12,488 nt of DNA from Bacteroidales bacterium (GTDB taxonomy: Bacteria; Bacteroidota; Bacteroidia; Bacteroidales; Dysgonomonadaceae), in contig JAAZMQ010000022.1 of assembly GCA_012798745.1 (NCBI GenBank), positions 1 to 12,488 on the forward strand, read 5' to 3'. This document shows positions 6,527-12,488 of the stretch, piece by piece (positions within the stretch are counted from its first letter, which is position 1; each line of letters begins with the position of its first letter). A program made the position numbers and the translations under genes. The notes under the pieces are model-generated. The model searched no databases and had not been told where the DNA came from. It saw nothing but the letters and a program-made list of their open reading frames with translations.

Positions 6527-7429
6527 ATGAATATCAGAAAATTAATCAATACAGTAGGGGTAGTTTTTCTTACTATTCCTCTTTCTGTTTCCGCAATGCA
6601 ATCGCCTTCTTTAAGCAAGAATCTGCCAAGCAATAATTCATTAGTGGAACAGAGAAAGACTCCGCCAACATCGGGAACAGACAAAATTGTAAAAGAACCC
6701 GATATCGATCCCATGTTTACCGGAGGAACAGCTGCAATGCATAAATTCATTACATCCACCTTGAATTATCCACAAGAGGCTATCGAAAAGAATATTGAAG
6801 GATTAGTCGTTTACACATTTGTGGTTGAAAAAGACGGAACACTTTCCAACTTTAATCTTATTCATCATGCCGATCCGTTACTCGATGCCGAAGCCCTGCG
6901 CATTCTAAAAGCTATGCCACCGTGGAGACCCGCTAAATATAAGGGCGAAGCAGTACGTGCGGAAGCATACTTACCCATGTATTTTAAGATAAATAAAAAT
7001 GCCCGCGGCGCTGCTAATAATAACACGTGCGCTCCCGGCAGTTCGACGGCAAAAACTGACCTTAATATATTGGCAAATGAAGAAATTTTATCCATTGTAG
7101 ATCAAATGCCTCAATATCCGGGAGGAGAAGAAAAACTAACCGAATTTTTATCGAAAAAAATTATTTATCCCACTCATGCACTTCAAAACGGCATTGAAGG
7201 ACGTATTTTGTGTTCATTTATTGTGGCAAAAGACGGTACTATTTCTAACATAGAAGTTTTGCAAAGCCCCGATCCCGAACTCAGCCACGAAGCGGTACGG
7301 GTGCTCAGCCTGATGCCGAAATGGAATCCGGGTATAAACAACGGGGAGAAAGTAAACGTAAAATGTGTTCTTCCTATCGATTTCAAAATAAACGAAACGC
7401 CTATACCTCCAACAACGACAAACAATTGA
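6527..7429 (+). CDS. Exported protein with two tandem TonB C-terminal domains
   Basis: This 300-residue protein has an N-terminal signal peptide or anchor (hydrophobic about 8-22, possible cleavage after VSA at 23), a low-complexity stretch, and two TonB C-terminal domains. Domain 1 (about 62-156) and domain 2 (about 192-288) share YPxxAxxxxIEGxVxxxF, a VxKDGTxSN turn, DPxLxxEAxRxLxxMPxWxP, GExV and a closing LPxxFKIN. TonB couples the proton motive force to outer-membrane receptors, but the long Pro/Lys-rich periplasm-spanning linker of a typical TonB is missing. It may therefore be a periplasmic accessory or structural protein rather than a true energy transducer. The domain duplication is clear from sequence; the function is not. 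It follows the HU/SPOR gene by 54 bases and ends at a terminator. Confidence 0.88.
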   Translation: MNIRKLINTVGVVFLTIPLSVSAMQSPSLSKNLPSNNSLVEQRKTPPTSGTDKIVKEPDIDPMFTGGTAAMHKFITSTLNYPQEAIEKNIEGLVVYTFVVEKDGTLSNFNLIHHADPLLDAEALRILKAMPPWRPAKYKGEAVRAEAYLPMYFKINKNARGAANNNTCAPGSSTAKTDLNILANEEILSIVDQMPQYPGGEEKLTEFLSKKIIYPTHALQNGIEGRILCSFIVAKDGTISNIEVLQSPDPELSHEAVRVLSLMPKWNPGINNGEKVNVKCVLPIDFKINETPIPPTTTNN

Positions 7430-7447
7430 TTTTTCTAATCGTCTCCG

Positions 7448-7484
7448 ATATCGCGAAAAAGTTTTTTATTCGCGATATTTTTTT
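7448..7484 (+). terminator. Intrinsic terminator after the TonB-domain gene
   Basis: ATATCGCGAA (7448-7457) pairs perfectly with TTCGCGATAT (7469-7478) around an 11-base A/T loop and is followed by a T7 tract (7478-7484). It starts 19 bases after the TonB-domain gene stop. On the other strand there is no U-tract right after the stem, so it mainly serves the plus-strand unit. Confidence 0.85.
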
Positions 7485-7508
7485 GTACTGCTCGAAACAA
7501 AAATTTAT

Positions 7509-8123
7509 TTATTTCAGTTCTAAGTCAAATTCACGCATACCTGTATAGGTATTGACAAACAAACGGAAAGAAACAGGATCTGAACTTCCGGCCGGACGCA
7601 GACTGCTTATCAAAAATGAAACGTAAAATGTCTGCGGATATCCCGGAGGATCATTATTTCGGAAATGACTAAAATACAAATCTACAGTAGGTGAAACCAT
7701 ATCTCTGAAGAGCCCGATAAGATGCGATCTGCTGTGATATTCTGTTTCAAAAACCATATTGAGATAATCGCCTCCTACCCATAGGCTCTGTATCTTTACC
7801 GGATCGTCATAAATCTGTTGAAAAATTTTCAATGTCTGGATCTCTCCGGTAAAAATATCCGCCACATCGTTTACTTTTATGGTATCACCTCTGAGCGGTG
7901 TATAGTTGAGAATTACACGTTGTCCGTTGTTACCTGAATAGTTTTTTAATTCTTTTGGAATAAGAATCCTTTGATTATCGAGCTGAAAAAAAACGATTTG
8001 TTGAGAGTGTAACACTGTAGCAAAATCGACTAAAAAATTATCGATGCGCTCATCCTCTTTCTCACAGCCGGCTGCAAGAGAAAAAACAATTATTAACGTC
8101 GTAATGAATAGTTTTCTTTTCAT
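7509..8123 (-). CDS. NigD-like lipoprotein
   Basis: This 204-residue protein starts with a lipoprotein signal: MKRKLF, a hydrophobic core, and a lipobox ending AAGC (C20), followed by charged residues. The rest has the pattern of the NigD-like family found in Bacteroidetes, with an N-terminal OB-like part (RVILNYTPLRGDTIKVNDV at about 69-87) and a C-terminal beta-rich part ending REFDLELK. NigD was named in Bacteroides as a gene near a bacteriocin-type locus; its molecular role is unknown, so no function is assigned here. It is probably a membrane-anchored periplasmic or surface protein. It begins 18 bases after the acyltransferase stop and is probably the last gene of the operon from the PASTA gene. 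Confidence 0.85.
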   Translation of the reverse strand: MKRKLFITTLIIVFSLAAGCEKEDERIDNFLVDFATVLHSQQIVFFQLDNQRILIPKELKNYSGNNGQRVILNYTPLRGDTIKVNDVADIFTGEIQTLKIFQQIYDDPVKIQSLWVGGDYLNMVFETEYHSRSHLIGLFRDMVSPTVDLYFSHFRNNDPPGYPQTFYVSFLISSLRPAGSSDPVSFRLFVNTYTGMREFDLELK

Positions 8124-8141
8124 CTCTTGTTCTAAAATGAA

Positions 8142-9305
8142 TCACGTCGTTTGGTGCACTTCAATAAAATTTTTTACGGGATTGCCATACATTTCGATAA
8201 TTTTTTCACGTAAAAAATCCCAATCTTTATTCTTGAGTTGAATTTTATCGATCTGTTTTTCCACATATGCTTCAAATGCCTTTTTATCTTCTGACGTATA
8301 TTCCGATTGAAACATAGTAGAGTCAGTCATCGTATCGTAAGCTACATAATTGAAAGGGAAAAAGATATAATTCTTATAAATTTCCTCATCAATAATACGT
8401 GCAGCGGCTTCCAATAAAGATGATTTAGACAAAGAAAGATCCAGTTGGTCAAGTTTCCAATTAATCCCTTCACCAAATTTAAAGTACACCCTGCCCTTAT
8501 ATCCGTTAATTCCGGTCAACATATTTTCCAAATCATCAGCAGGTGTTTTTTTGTGATGAGGATTATCGCGTTTTAATTGGAATTCTTTTGCTTTGAGAAA
8601 ATCGCAAGGATCAAATTCATATGAAATAGCAAGAGGAATAATGCGTAATGCTTTTAACATATCAATAGGGCGCGAACTATTTTTCAATGTAAGCATTTTC
8701 AACAGACTGACTTGTGTACGATCGTTCGAATCTTTTGCACGTCCTTCGCGCTGAGCAATCCATATCGATTGATTGCGCTCTCTAATCGTATAATGAATAT
8801 ATTCAGACAGATGTCGGGAAGTTTCAAGCATTTCCCGCATCGGAACATTTCGTTTCACAATAAAACTTTTATTAAGCCTCACCAAATGAGTGATCCAAGG
8901 ATATATGAGCAAATTATCGCCAATAGCGACTTCGGTAGTATCCATTCCTTGCGCATAAAGAAGCATGTTCAGAAAAGCTGCATCCAACACAATATCGCGA
9001 TGATTCGAAATGATCACATGGCTTAACCCGTCATTGATGTTTTCCCAATTGAAACCTTTCATTTCTGTGGTGGTTTTTTGGATAAGCCGTTTAAGAACAG
9101 GGTAAACAACTTTGCTTTGAAAATCGTTGACGGTCTCACAACTTCTCATCAAAGAGCACAATTGCTCCCAACTCATCGGCTTGATGATAGGTTCAACAGC
9201 TTTCCTGAATTTATCGTCAGCAAGTAATTTTTCAATAGTCTCGGGCACTTCGCTATCGTAAACCGGACGAATATCGTCAAAAGAAGTAGTTAGAACGGAT
9301 TTCAT
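8142..9305 (-). CDS. Glycerolipid acyltransferase (1-acylglycerol-3-phosphate acyltransferase-like)
   Basis: This 387-residue protein belongs to the PlsB/PlsC-type acyltransferase superfamily, which moves an acyl chain to a glycerol-phosphate or related acceptor at the cytoplasmic membrane. The acyltransferase core is seen at SNHRDIVLDAAFLN (100-113), the histidine motif, and AQREGRAKDSND (184-195), which corresponds to the EGxRSR-like motif. The Asp in the first motif sits at H+6 (or H+2) instead of the usual H+5. There is no clear transmembrane segment. An extra N-terminal helical region (1-95) and a long C-terminal part (200-387) are beyond the core. It begins 9 bases after the D-Ala-D-Ala ligase stop, so co-transcription is very likely. 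The acceptor substrate cannot be told from sequence; an ornithine-lipid-type or haemolysin-like acyltransferase is an alternative. Confidence 0.82.
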   Translation of the reverse strand: MKSVLTTSFDDIRPVYDSEVPETIEKLLADDKFRKAVEPIIKPMSWEQLCSLMRSCETVNDFQSKVVYPVLKRLIQKTTTEMKGFNWENINDGLSHVIISNHRDIVLDAAFLNMLLYAQGMDTTEVAIGDNLLIYPWITHLVRLNKSFIVKRNVPMREMLETSRHLSEYIHYTIRERNQSIWIAQREGRAKDSNDRTQVSLLKMLTLKNSSRPIDMLKALRIIPLAISYEFDPCDFLKAKEFQLKRDNPHHKKTPADDLENMLTGINGYKGRVYFKFGEGINWKLDQLDLSLSKSSLLEAAARIIDEEIYKNYIFFPFNYVAYDTMTDSTMFQSEYTSEDKKAFEAYVEKQIDKIQLKNKDWDFLREKIIEMYGNPVKNFIEVHQTT

Positions 9306-9314
9306 AGTTATATT

Positions 9315-10301
9315 TCAAAAGGATTTAGCTTTACAATATTCATATTCGATGATCTCACTCAGCACGTCGGTCATGGAAAGATTTGCGGCCGCCACCTGTT
9401 GGGGTATGAAACTAGTAGGCGTCATACCGGGCGTAGTATTTACCTCCAGCAATATGGGGGTGTTGTCCGAAATAATATAATCGGCGCGAATAATGCCTTT
9501 TGCCCCTACTAAATCATAAATCCGTGATGTTATTTCCTTGATCTTCCTCGTCATTTGTTCTGAAATGCGGGCAGGCGTTATTTCTTCTACTTGTCCATCG
9601 TACTTGGCTGCATAATCAAAAAATTCGTTGTGACTGACCACCTCGGTAAGAGGCAAAACATACATCCCTTTCTTGGTTTTATAGCAACCACAGGTTACCT
9701 CGGTACCCACAATAAAACTTTCAATGATAACTTCAGGCGACTCATTGAAAGCATCGGCAACGGCTTTCTTCAACTGCAAAATTTCCTTTACTTTCGTCGT
9801 CGCAAAACTCGAGCCCCCGGCATTTGGTTTCACAAAAACAGGCAATCCCAAACGGGAAACAATTTCTTCCGGATTATAAAGGGTATCTTTCTTCAAAAGA
9901 ACCGATTTGGGCACGTTAATGCCAAAACTTTTCAAATAATGATTACACACAAATTTATTAAAAGTCAACGCCGATGCCAATACACCACTGTTTGAATACG
10001 GGACACCCAGCATGTCTAAATAACCTTGCAGAGTGCCATCTTCTCCGGGAGTACCATGAATGGTGATATAGGCAAAATCGAACTTTATCACCTCCCCATC
10101 AACTGTGAAACTAAAATCGTTTTTATCGATAAGATAGGTGTTGTTTCTGTATAGTGCAGACCACGATTCTTTGTCAATTTTCACTTGGTACACATTGTAT
10201 TTTTCTTTATCGATAAAAGAATAAATGCCGGCAGCACTTTTTTCGGATACTCCTTTCTCTGAAGAATAACCACCCCACACAATGGCTACATTTTTTTTCA
10301 T
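9315..10301 (-). CDS. ddl: D-alanine--D-alanine ligase
   Basis: Ddl joins two D-alanines using ATP to make the dipeptide that MurF adds to the peptidoglycan precursor. The 328-residue product has the three ATP-grasp subdomains: the N-terminal part with VAIVWGGYSSEKGVSEKSA (5-23) and HGTPGEDGTLQGYLD (82-96), the KPNAGGSS loop (158-165) over the ATP, and the metal-binding EVNTTPGMTPTS (286-297). FFDYAAKY (227-234) in the omega loop ends in Tyr, as in D-Ala-D-Ala enzymes; D-Ala-D-Lac ligases of Leuconostoc and lactobacilli have Phe there, so ordinary vancomycin-sensitive chemistry is expected. After GGSS the usual FG/VG is FA (A167). ATG 10301 was chosen over 10343 because MKKNVAIVWGG is the normal family start and lies only 2 bases after the rluD-type stop. 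The upstream and downstream genes are tightly linked. Confidence 0.96.
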   Translation of the reverse strand: MKKNVAIVWGGYSSEKGVSEKSAAGIYSFIDKEKYNVYQVKIDKESWSALYRNNTYLIDKNDFSFTVDGEVIKFDFAYITIHGTPGEDGTLQGYLDMLGVPYSNSGVLASALTFNKFVCNHYLKSFGINVPKSVLLKKDTLYNPEEIVSRLGLPVFVKPNAGGSSFATTKVKEILQLKKAVADAFNESPEVIIESFIVGTEVTCGCYKTKKGMYVLPLTEVVSHNEFFDYAAKYDGQVEEITPARISEQMTRKIKEITSRIYDLVGAKGIIRADYIISDNTPILLEVNTTPGMTPTSFIPQQVAAANLSMTDVLSEIIEYEYCKAKSF

Positions 10302-10303
10302 AT

Positions 10304-11386
10304 TTACGATTTTAATTGCCGTGCGAGTGTGTAAATACGCCATTTCTGAATCACCTCCTGCATGTCGGCCGGTAATTCGCTTTCAAAAGCCATTTCTTTC
10401 CCGGTAGTGGGATGAACAAAACCAAGTGTCTGTGCATGTAAACACTGACGGCGACATGCTGCAAAACAATTATAAACAAATTGTTTATACTTAACGGAAC
10501 GCAAACCGTAAAGAATCTCGTCCCCTCCGTAACGTTCATCATTAAAAAGCGGGTGACCAATATGTTTCATATGAACACGAATCTGGTGTGTGCGGCCCGT
10601 TTCCAATTGGCACTGAACAAGGGTTACATAGCCAAATCGTTCCAATACTTTATAATGGGTAACAGCCGTTTTACCCATTTCTCCGTCCGGAAAAACACGC
10701 ATAAGCATACGGTTCTTGGGGTCTCGACCAATATTTCCCTCAATACGACCCTCGCCATCTTCCAAATCGCCCCAGACCAAAGCCACATATTGACGTGTAG
10801 TTGTTTTATTATAGAATTGCAACGACAAATTGGTTTTTGCTTCCGGTGTTTTGGCAATAAGCAGCAAACCCGACGTATCTTTATCGATACGATGTACCAT
10901 TCCTACACGAGGATCATCCAAATGCATACCTTGTTCGTAATTCAGATAATAGGCTACGGCATTCAGAAGTGTACCGGTGTAATTTCCGTATCCCGGATGC
11001 ACAACCATCCCGGCCGGCTTATTTACTACCATCAGATCATTGTCTTCGTAAACAATATTAAGGGGAATATCTTCCGGAATAATTTCTATTTCGTGACGAG
11101 GTTTGTCCATCACGATAGAAATTACGTCCATCGGTTTTACTTTGTAACTCGACTTTACCGGCACATCATTCACAAGAATACACCCGGCTTCAGCCGCTTG
11201 CTGAATGCGATTTCGGGAAACTCCTTCAATGCGGTCCGATAAAAATTTATCGATTCGCAGCAGACTCTGACCTTTATCGGCTATGAATCGATAATGTTCG
11301 TATTTTTTACTTTCTTCCGATGCGACAATTTCATCATCACCTTCTTCCCAAAAATCGTTTATTTCATCGAAATCTTTTTTCAACAC
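10304..11386 (-). CDS. RluA/RluD family ribosomal large subunit pseudouridine synthase
   Basis: This 360-residue enzyme isomerises uridine to pseudouridine in RNA. It has an S4 RNA-binding domain (about 44-91, RIDKFLSDRIEGVSRNRIQQ) and a catalytic domain from about 110. Motif I is VNKPAGMVVHPG (121-132). Motif II is HRIDKDTSGLLLIAKT (165-180) with catalytic D168; the family form is HRLDKxTSG. Motif III is ETGRTHQIRVHMKHIGHPLFND (262-283). The domain order and the HPG motif agree with RluD, which modifies helix 69 of 23S rRNA, but target specificity cannot be proven here. The first 43 residues are an acidic extension. The start lies 19 bases after the PASTA gene stop and the end 2 bases before ddl. 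PASTA, RluD-type and Ddl genes in this order recur in Bacteroidetes. Confidence 0.94.
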   Translation of the reverse strand: MLKKDFDEINDFWEEGDDEIVASEESKKYEHYRFIADKGQSLLRIDKFLSDRIEGVSRNRIQQAAEAGCILVNDVPVKSSYKVKPMDVISIVMDKPRHEIEIIPEDIPLNIVYEDNDLMVVNKPAGMVVHPGYGNYTGTLLNAVAYYLNYEQGMHLDDPRVGMVHRIDKDTSGLLLIAKTPEAKTNLSLQFYNKTTTRQYVALVWGDLEDGEGRIEGNIGRDPKNRMLMRVFPDGEMGKTAVTHYKVLERFGYVTLVQCQLETGRTHQIRVHMKHIGHPLFNDERYGGDEILYGLRSVKYKQFVYNCFAACRRQCLHAQTLGFVHPTTGKEMAFESELPADMQEVIQKWRIYTLARQLKS

Positions 11387-11405
11387 TATCTTTCTGAAAA
11401 TTTAT

Positions 11406-12101
11406 TTAGAAAAATGATTCGTCTATCTTTGTATTATTATGTGGTTTTGAAACAGTTCGATTTTCTCTTCCTATATCCTTCGGATCTTCAATAGGAATCT
11501 GATCAGACGACATACTATCTACATCATCCATTCCGAAAGAATCGGTTAGTTGTCCATTTCCTACAATTAATTTCAATGGAGATCCTACCGGAACTTTTTC
11601 ATTAGGCCCTAACTTTCTCCCACGATATTCCACACCCATAACCAATCCGGCATATTCCGATGGTACTTCTTCGATTACCAATTGGGTAAAACCCATTGAA
11701 ACCAATAGTGCTTGAGCCTGTCGAAGAGAATAATCCACCAATTCAGGCAGAGCCACCTGCTGGGGCGTCTTTGCATAAATAGAAACATAAATAGCCCGTC
11801 CTTTCTTGACATTACTATTTGCCTCAGGCACCTGCTCAATAATAGCACCGGGAACAGCATCTTTCTGATAAATGGAATCGATTATTTCGATATGCAGCCC
11901 TTTCGACCTCAATATGGCATTGGCTTCTTCCACCTGCAAGCCGGCAAGTTTCGGTACTTTTACATTTTGATCGTGTCGGGTGTAAGCATTCAAAAAAAGA
12001 AGAGTCAATATAAGAAGGACAACCGCTGTAAGAATAATCATGAGAAGATTCTTAATAATACTATTTCCAAAAATACTTTTTGTAGATTGTTTTGCATTCA
12101 T
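11406..12101 (-). CDS. PASTA-domain membrane protein
   Basis: This 231-residue protein has a short cytoplasmic start, one transmembrane helix (15-38) and a periplasmic part with two clear PASTA domains: PASTA 1 at about 47-109 (VKVPKLAGLQVEEANAIL and IIEQVPEANSNVKKGRAI) and PASTA 2 at about 116-183 (VALPELVDYSLRQAQALL and PVGSPLKLIVG). The tail from 184 is acidic and polar, and probably disordered. PASTA domains occur in penicillin-binding proteins and PknB-type kinases and are linked to peptidoglycan or lipid II sensing. There is no kinase or transpeptidase domain here. Position directly ahead of the rluD-type and ddl genes suggests a cell-wall role, which is inference. It has its own upstream promoter-like box and is the probable first gene of the five-gene operon. 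Confidence 0.92.
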   Translation of the reverse strand: MNAKQSTKSIFGNSIIKNLLMIILTAVVLLILTLLFLNAYTRHDQNVKVPKLAGLQVEEANAILRSKGLHIEIIDSIYQKDAVPGAIIEQVPEANSNVKKGRAIYVSIYAKTPQQVALPELVDYSLRQAQALLVSMGFTQLVIEEVPSEYAGLVMGVEYRGRKLGPNEKVPVGSPLKLIVGNGQLTDSFGMDDVDSMSSDQIPIEDPKDIGRENRTVSKPHNNTKIDESFF

Positions 12102-12154
12102 AGGTATCGCAACGTCATATTCTTAAACTTCTTAAACAGAATGATTTTATGCCG

Positions 12155-12162
12155 CAAAGGTA
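12155..12162 (-). promoter_or_regulatory. -7 box of the PASTA-rluD-ddl operon
   Basis: The minus strand reads TACCTTTG, matching TAnnTTTG, with TTCG about 19 bases upstream as an imperfect -33 element. The leader to the ATG at 12101 is about 50 bases. It lies downstream of the rpmH terminator, so the operon can be started on its own. Confidence 0.6.
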
Positions 12163-12215
12163 CAAAAAAAACGGCTGCAATCGAATATAAAAGATATTTT
12201 CGTTTGTTAACCCTT

Positions 12216-12260
12216 TAAAAAACAAAAAAGCAGGAATACGGGCCTCCATATTCTTGCTTT
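12216..12260 (-). terminator. Intrinsic terminator of rpmH
   Basis: On the minus strand a stem of about 12 bp (12260-12249 with 12238-12227, one G-U pair) encloses a short G/C-rich top and is followed by a T-rich tract (complement of 12229-12216). It begins 18 bases after the rpmH stop and separates rpmH from the PASTA operon. Confidence 0.82.
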
Positions 12261-12278
12261 CTCAAAAAAAAAATATAA

Positions 12279-12425
12279 TCAAAATTCATCCGATACGGTT
12301 AGCTTGGCTCTCCCTTTTGCACGCCGTGCGGCAAGCACTTTTCTACCGTTTTTAGAGGCCATTCGTGCACGAAAACCGTGTTTGTTTTTTCTCTTCCTGA
12401 CAGAAGGTTGATACGTCCTTTTCAT
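12279..12425 (-). CDS. rpmH: 50S ribosomal protein L34
   Basis: This is the whole 48-residue L34, a small very basic protein of the large ribosomal subunit. The sequence begins MKRTYQPSVRKRKNKHGF, continues RARMASKNGRKVLAARRAKGR and ends LTVSDEF, matching the family from end to end; a length in the upper forties to low fifties is usual. It is preceded by a TAnnTTTG box 37 bases ahead of the ATG and followed by its own terminator, so it is probably transcribed alone. Confidence 0.97.
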   Translation of the reverse strand: MKRTYQPSVRKRKNKHGFRARMASKNGRKVLAARRAKGRAKLTVSDEF

Positions 12426-12462
12426 TTTGTATGTTTTTTGTTGTGTTTCTATTAATGAGCCG

Positions 12463-12470
12463 CAAAATTA
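12463..12470 (-). promoter_or_regulatory. -7 box of rpmH
   Basis: The minus strand reads TAATTTTG, matching TAnnTTTG. The expected -33 element 19 bases further upstream falls outside the window, so only half of the promoter can be checked. Confidence 0.6.
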
Positions 12471-12488
12471 AAAATAATTTTCGAATTA

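Noticed and set aside
10302..10343. Longer ddl start overlapping the rluD-type gene
   Set aside because: The 14 added residues are outside the family; the start at 10301 fits both the family and the operon spacing.
10481..11242. 253-codon plus-strand open frame opposite the rluD-type gene
   Set aside because: It lies wholly antisense to a well-supported enzyme gene and its translation has no recognisable domain; a shadow frame.
11712..12218. 168-codon plus-strand open frame opposite the PASTA gene
   Set aside because: Antisense shadow of a supported gene that also runs through its promoter; no family match.
1..12488. CRISPR arrays, retrons, toxin-antitoxin pairs or defence islands
   Set aside because: No regularly spaced repeats, reverse transcriptase, or paired small toxin/antitoxin frames were seen on either strand.

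Overview
The window looks like chromosomal DNA from a member of the Bacteroidetes, most likely order Bacteroidales. The reasons are several TAnnTTTG-type -7 promoter boxes, few Shine-Dalgarno sequences, AT-rich spacers, and lineage-typical proteins: an HU-CCDC81/SPOR protein, a NigD-like lipoprotein, a stand-alone PASTA protein and an IS481-type transposase. A genus cannot be named from this stretch.

Region 1 (1-4446) is accessory and partly decayed. It opens with about 400 bases without a convincing gene. A truncated IS481-family transposase follows, whose first catalytic motif is lost. Next is an exported Gfo/Idh/MocA oxidoreductase gene broken by a frameshift and an internal deletion, then an intact Tat-exported Gfo/Idh/MocA paralogue (2210-3553) and a secreted ThuA-domain protein (3652-4446). 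The last three share strand and order and look like the remains of a small periplasmic sugar-oxidation operon that an IS insertion may have cut off from its promoter.

Region 2 (4447-4868) is the boundary. It holds an unexplained inverted repeat, a strong hairpin that can terminate from both sides, tRNA-Ala(GGC) on the minus strand, and interlocked divergent promoters for the tRNA and ruvC.

Region 3 (4869-7429, plus strand) has ruvC (Holliday junction resolvase), an HU-CCDC81/SPOR membrane protein, and an exported protein with two TonB C-terminal domains, closed by a hairpin terminator.

Region 4 (7509-12101, minus strand) is a compact probable operon, read right to left: PASTA membrane protein, RluD-type pseudouridine synthase, D-Ala-D-Ala ligase, glycerolipid-type acyltransferase and NigD-like lipoprotein. 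Spacers are 2 to 19 bases, which suggests co-transcription of peptidoglycan-precursor, rRNA-modification and lipid-synthesis functions. rpmH (L34) lies upstream on the same strand with its own promoter and terminator.

I did not find a convincing new biological system. The most informative points are the decay pattern in region 1 and the regulatory layout around tRNA-Ala/ruvC.
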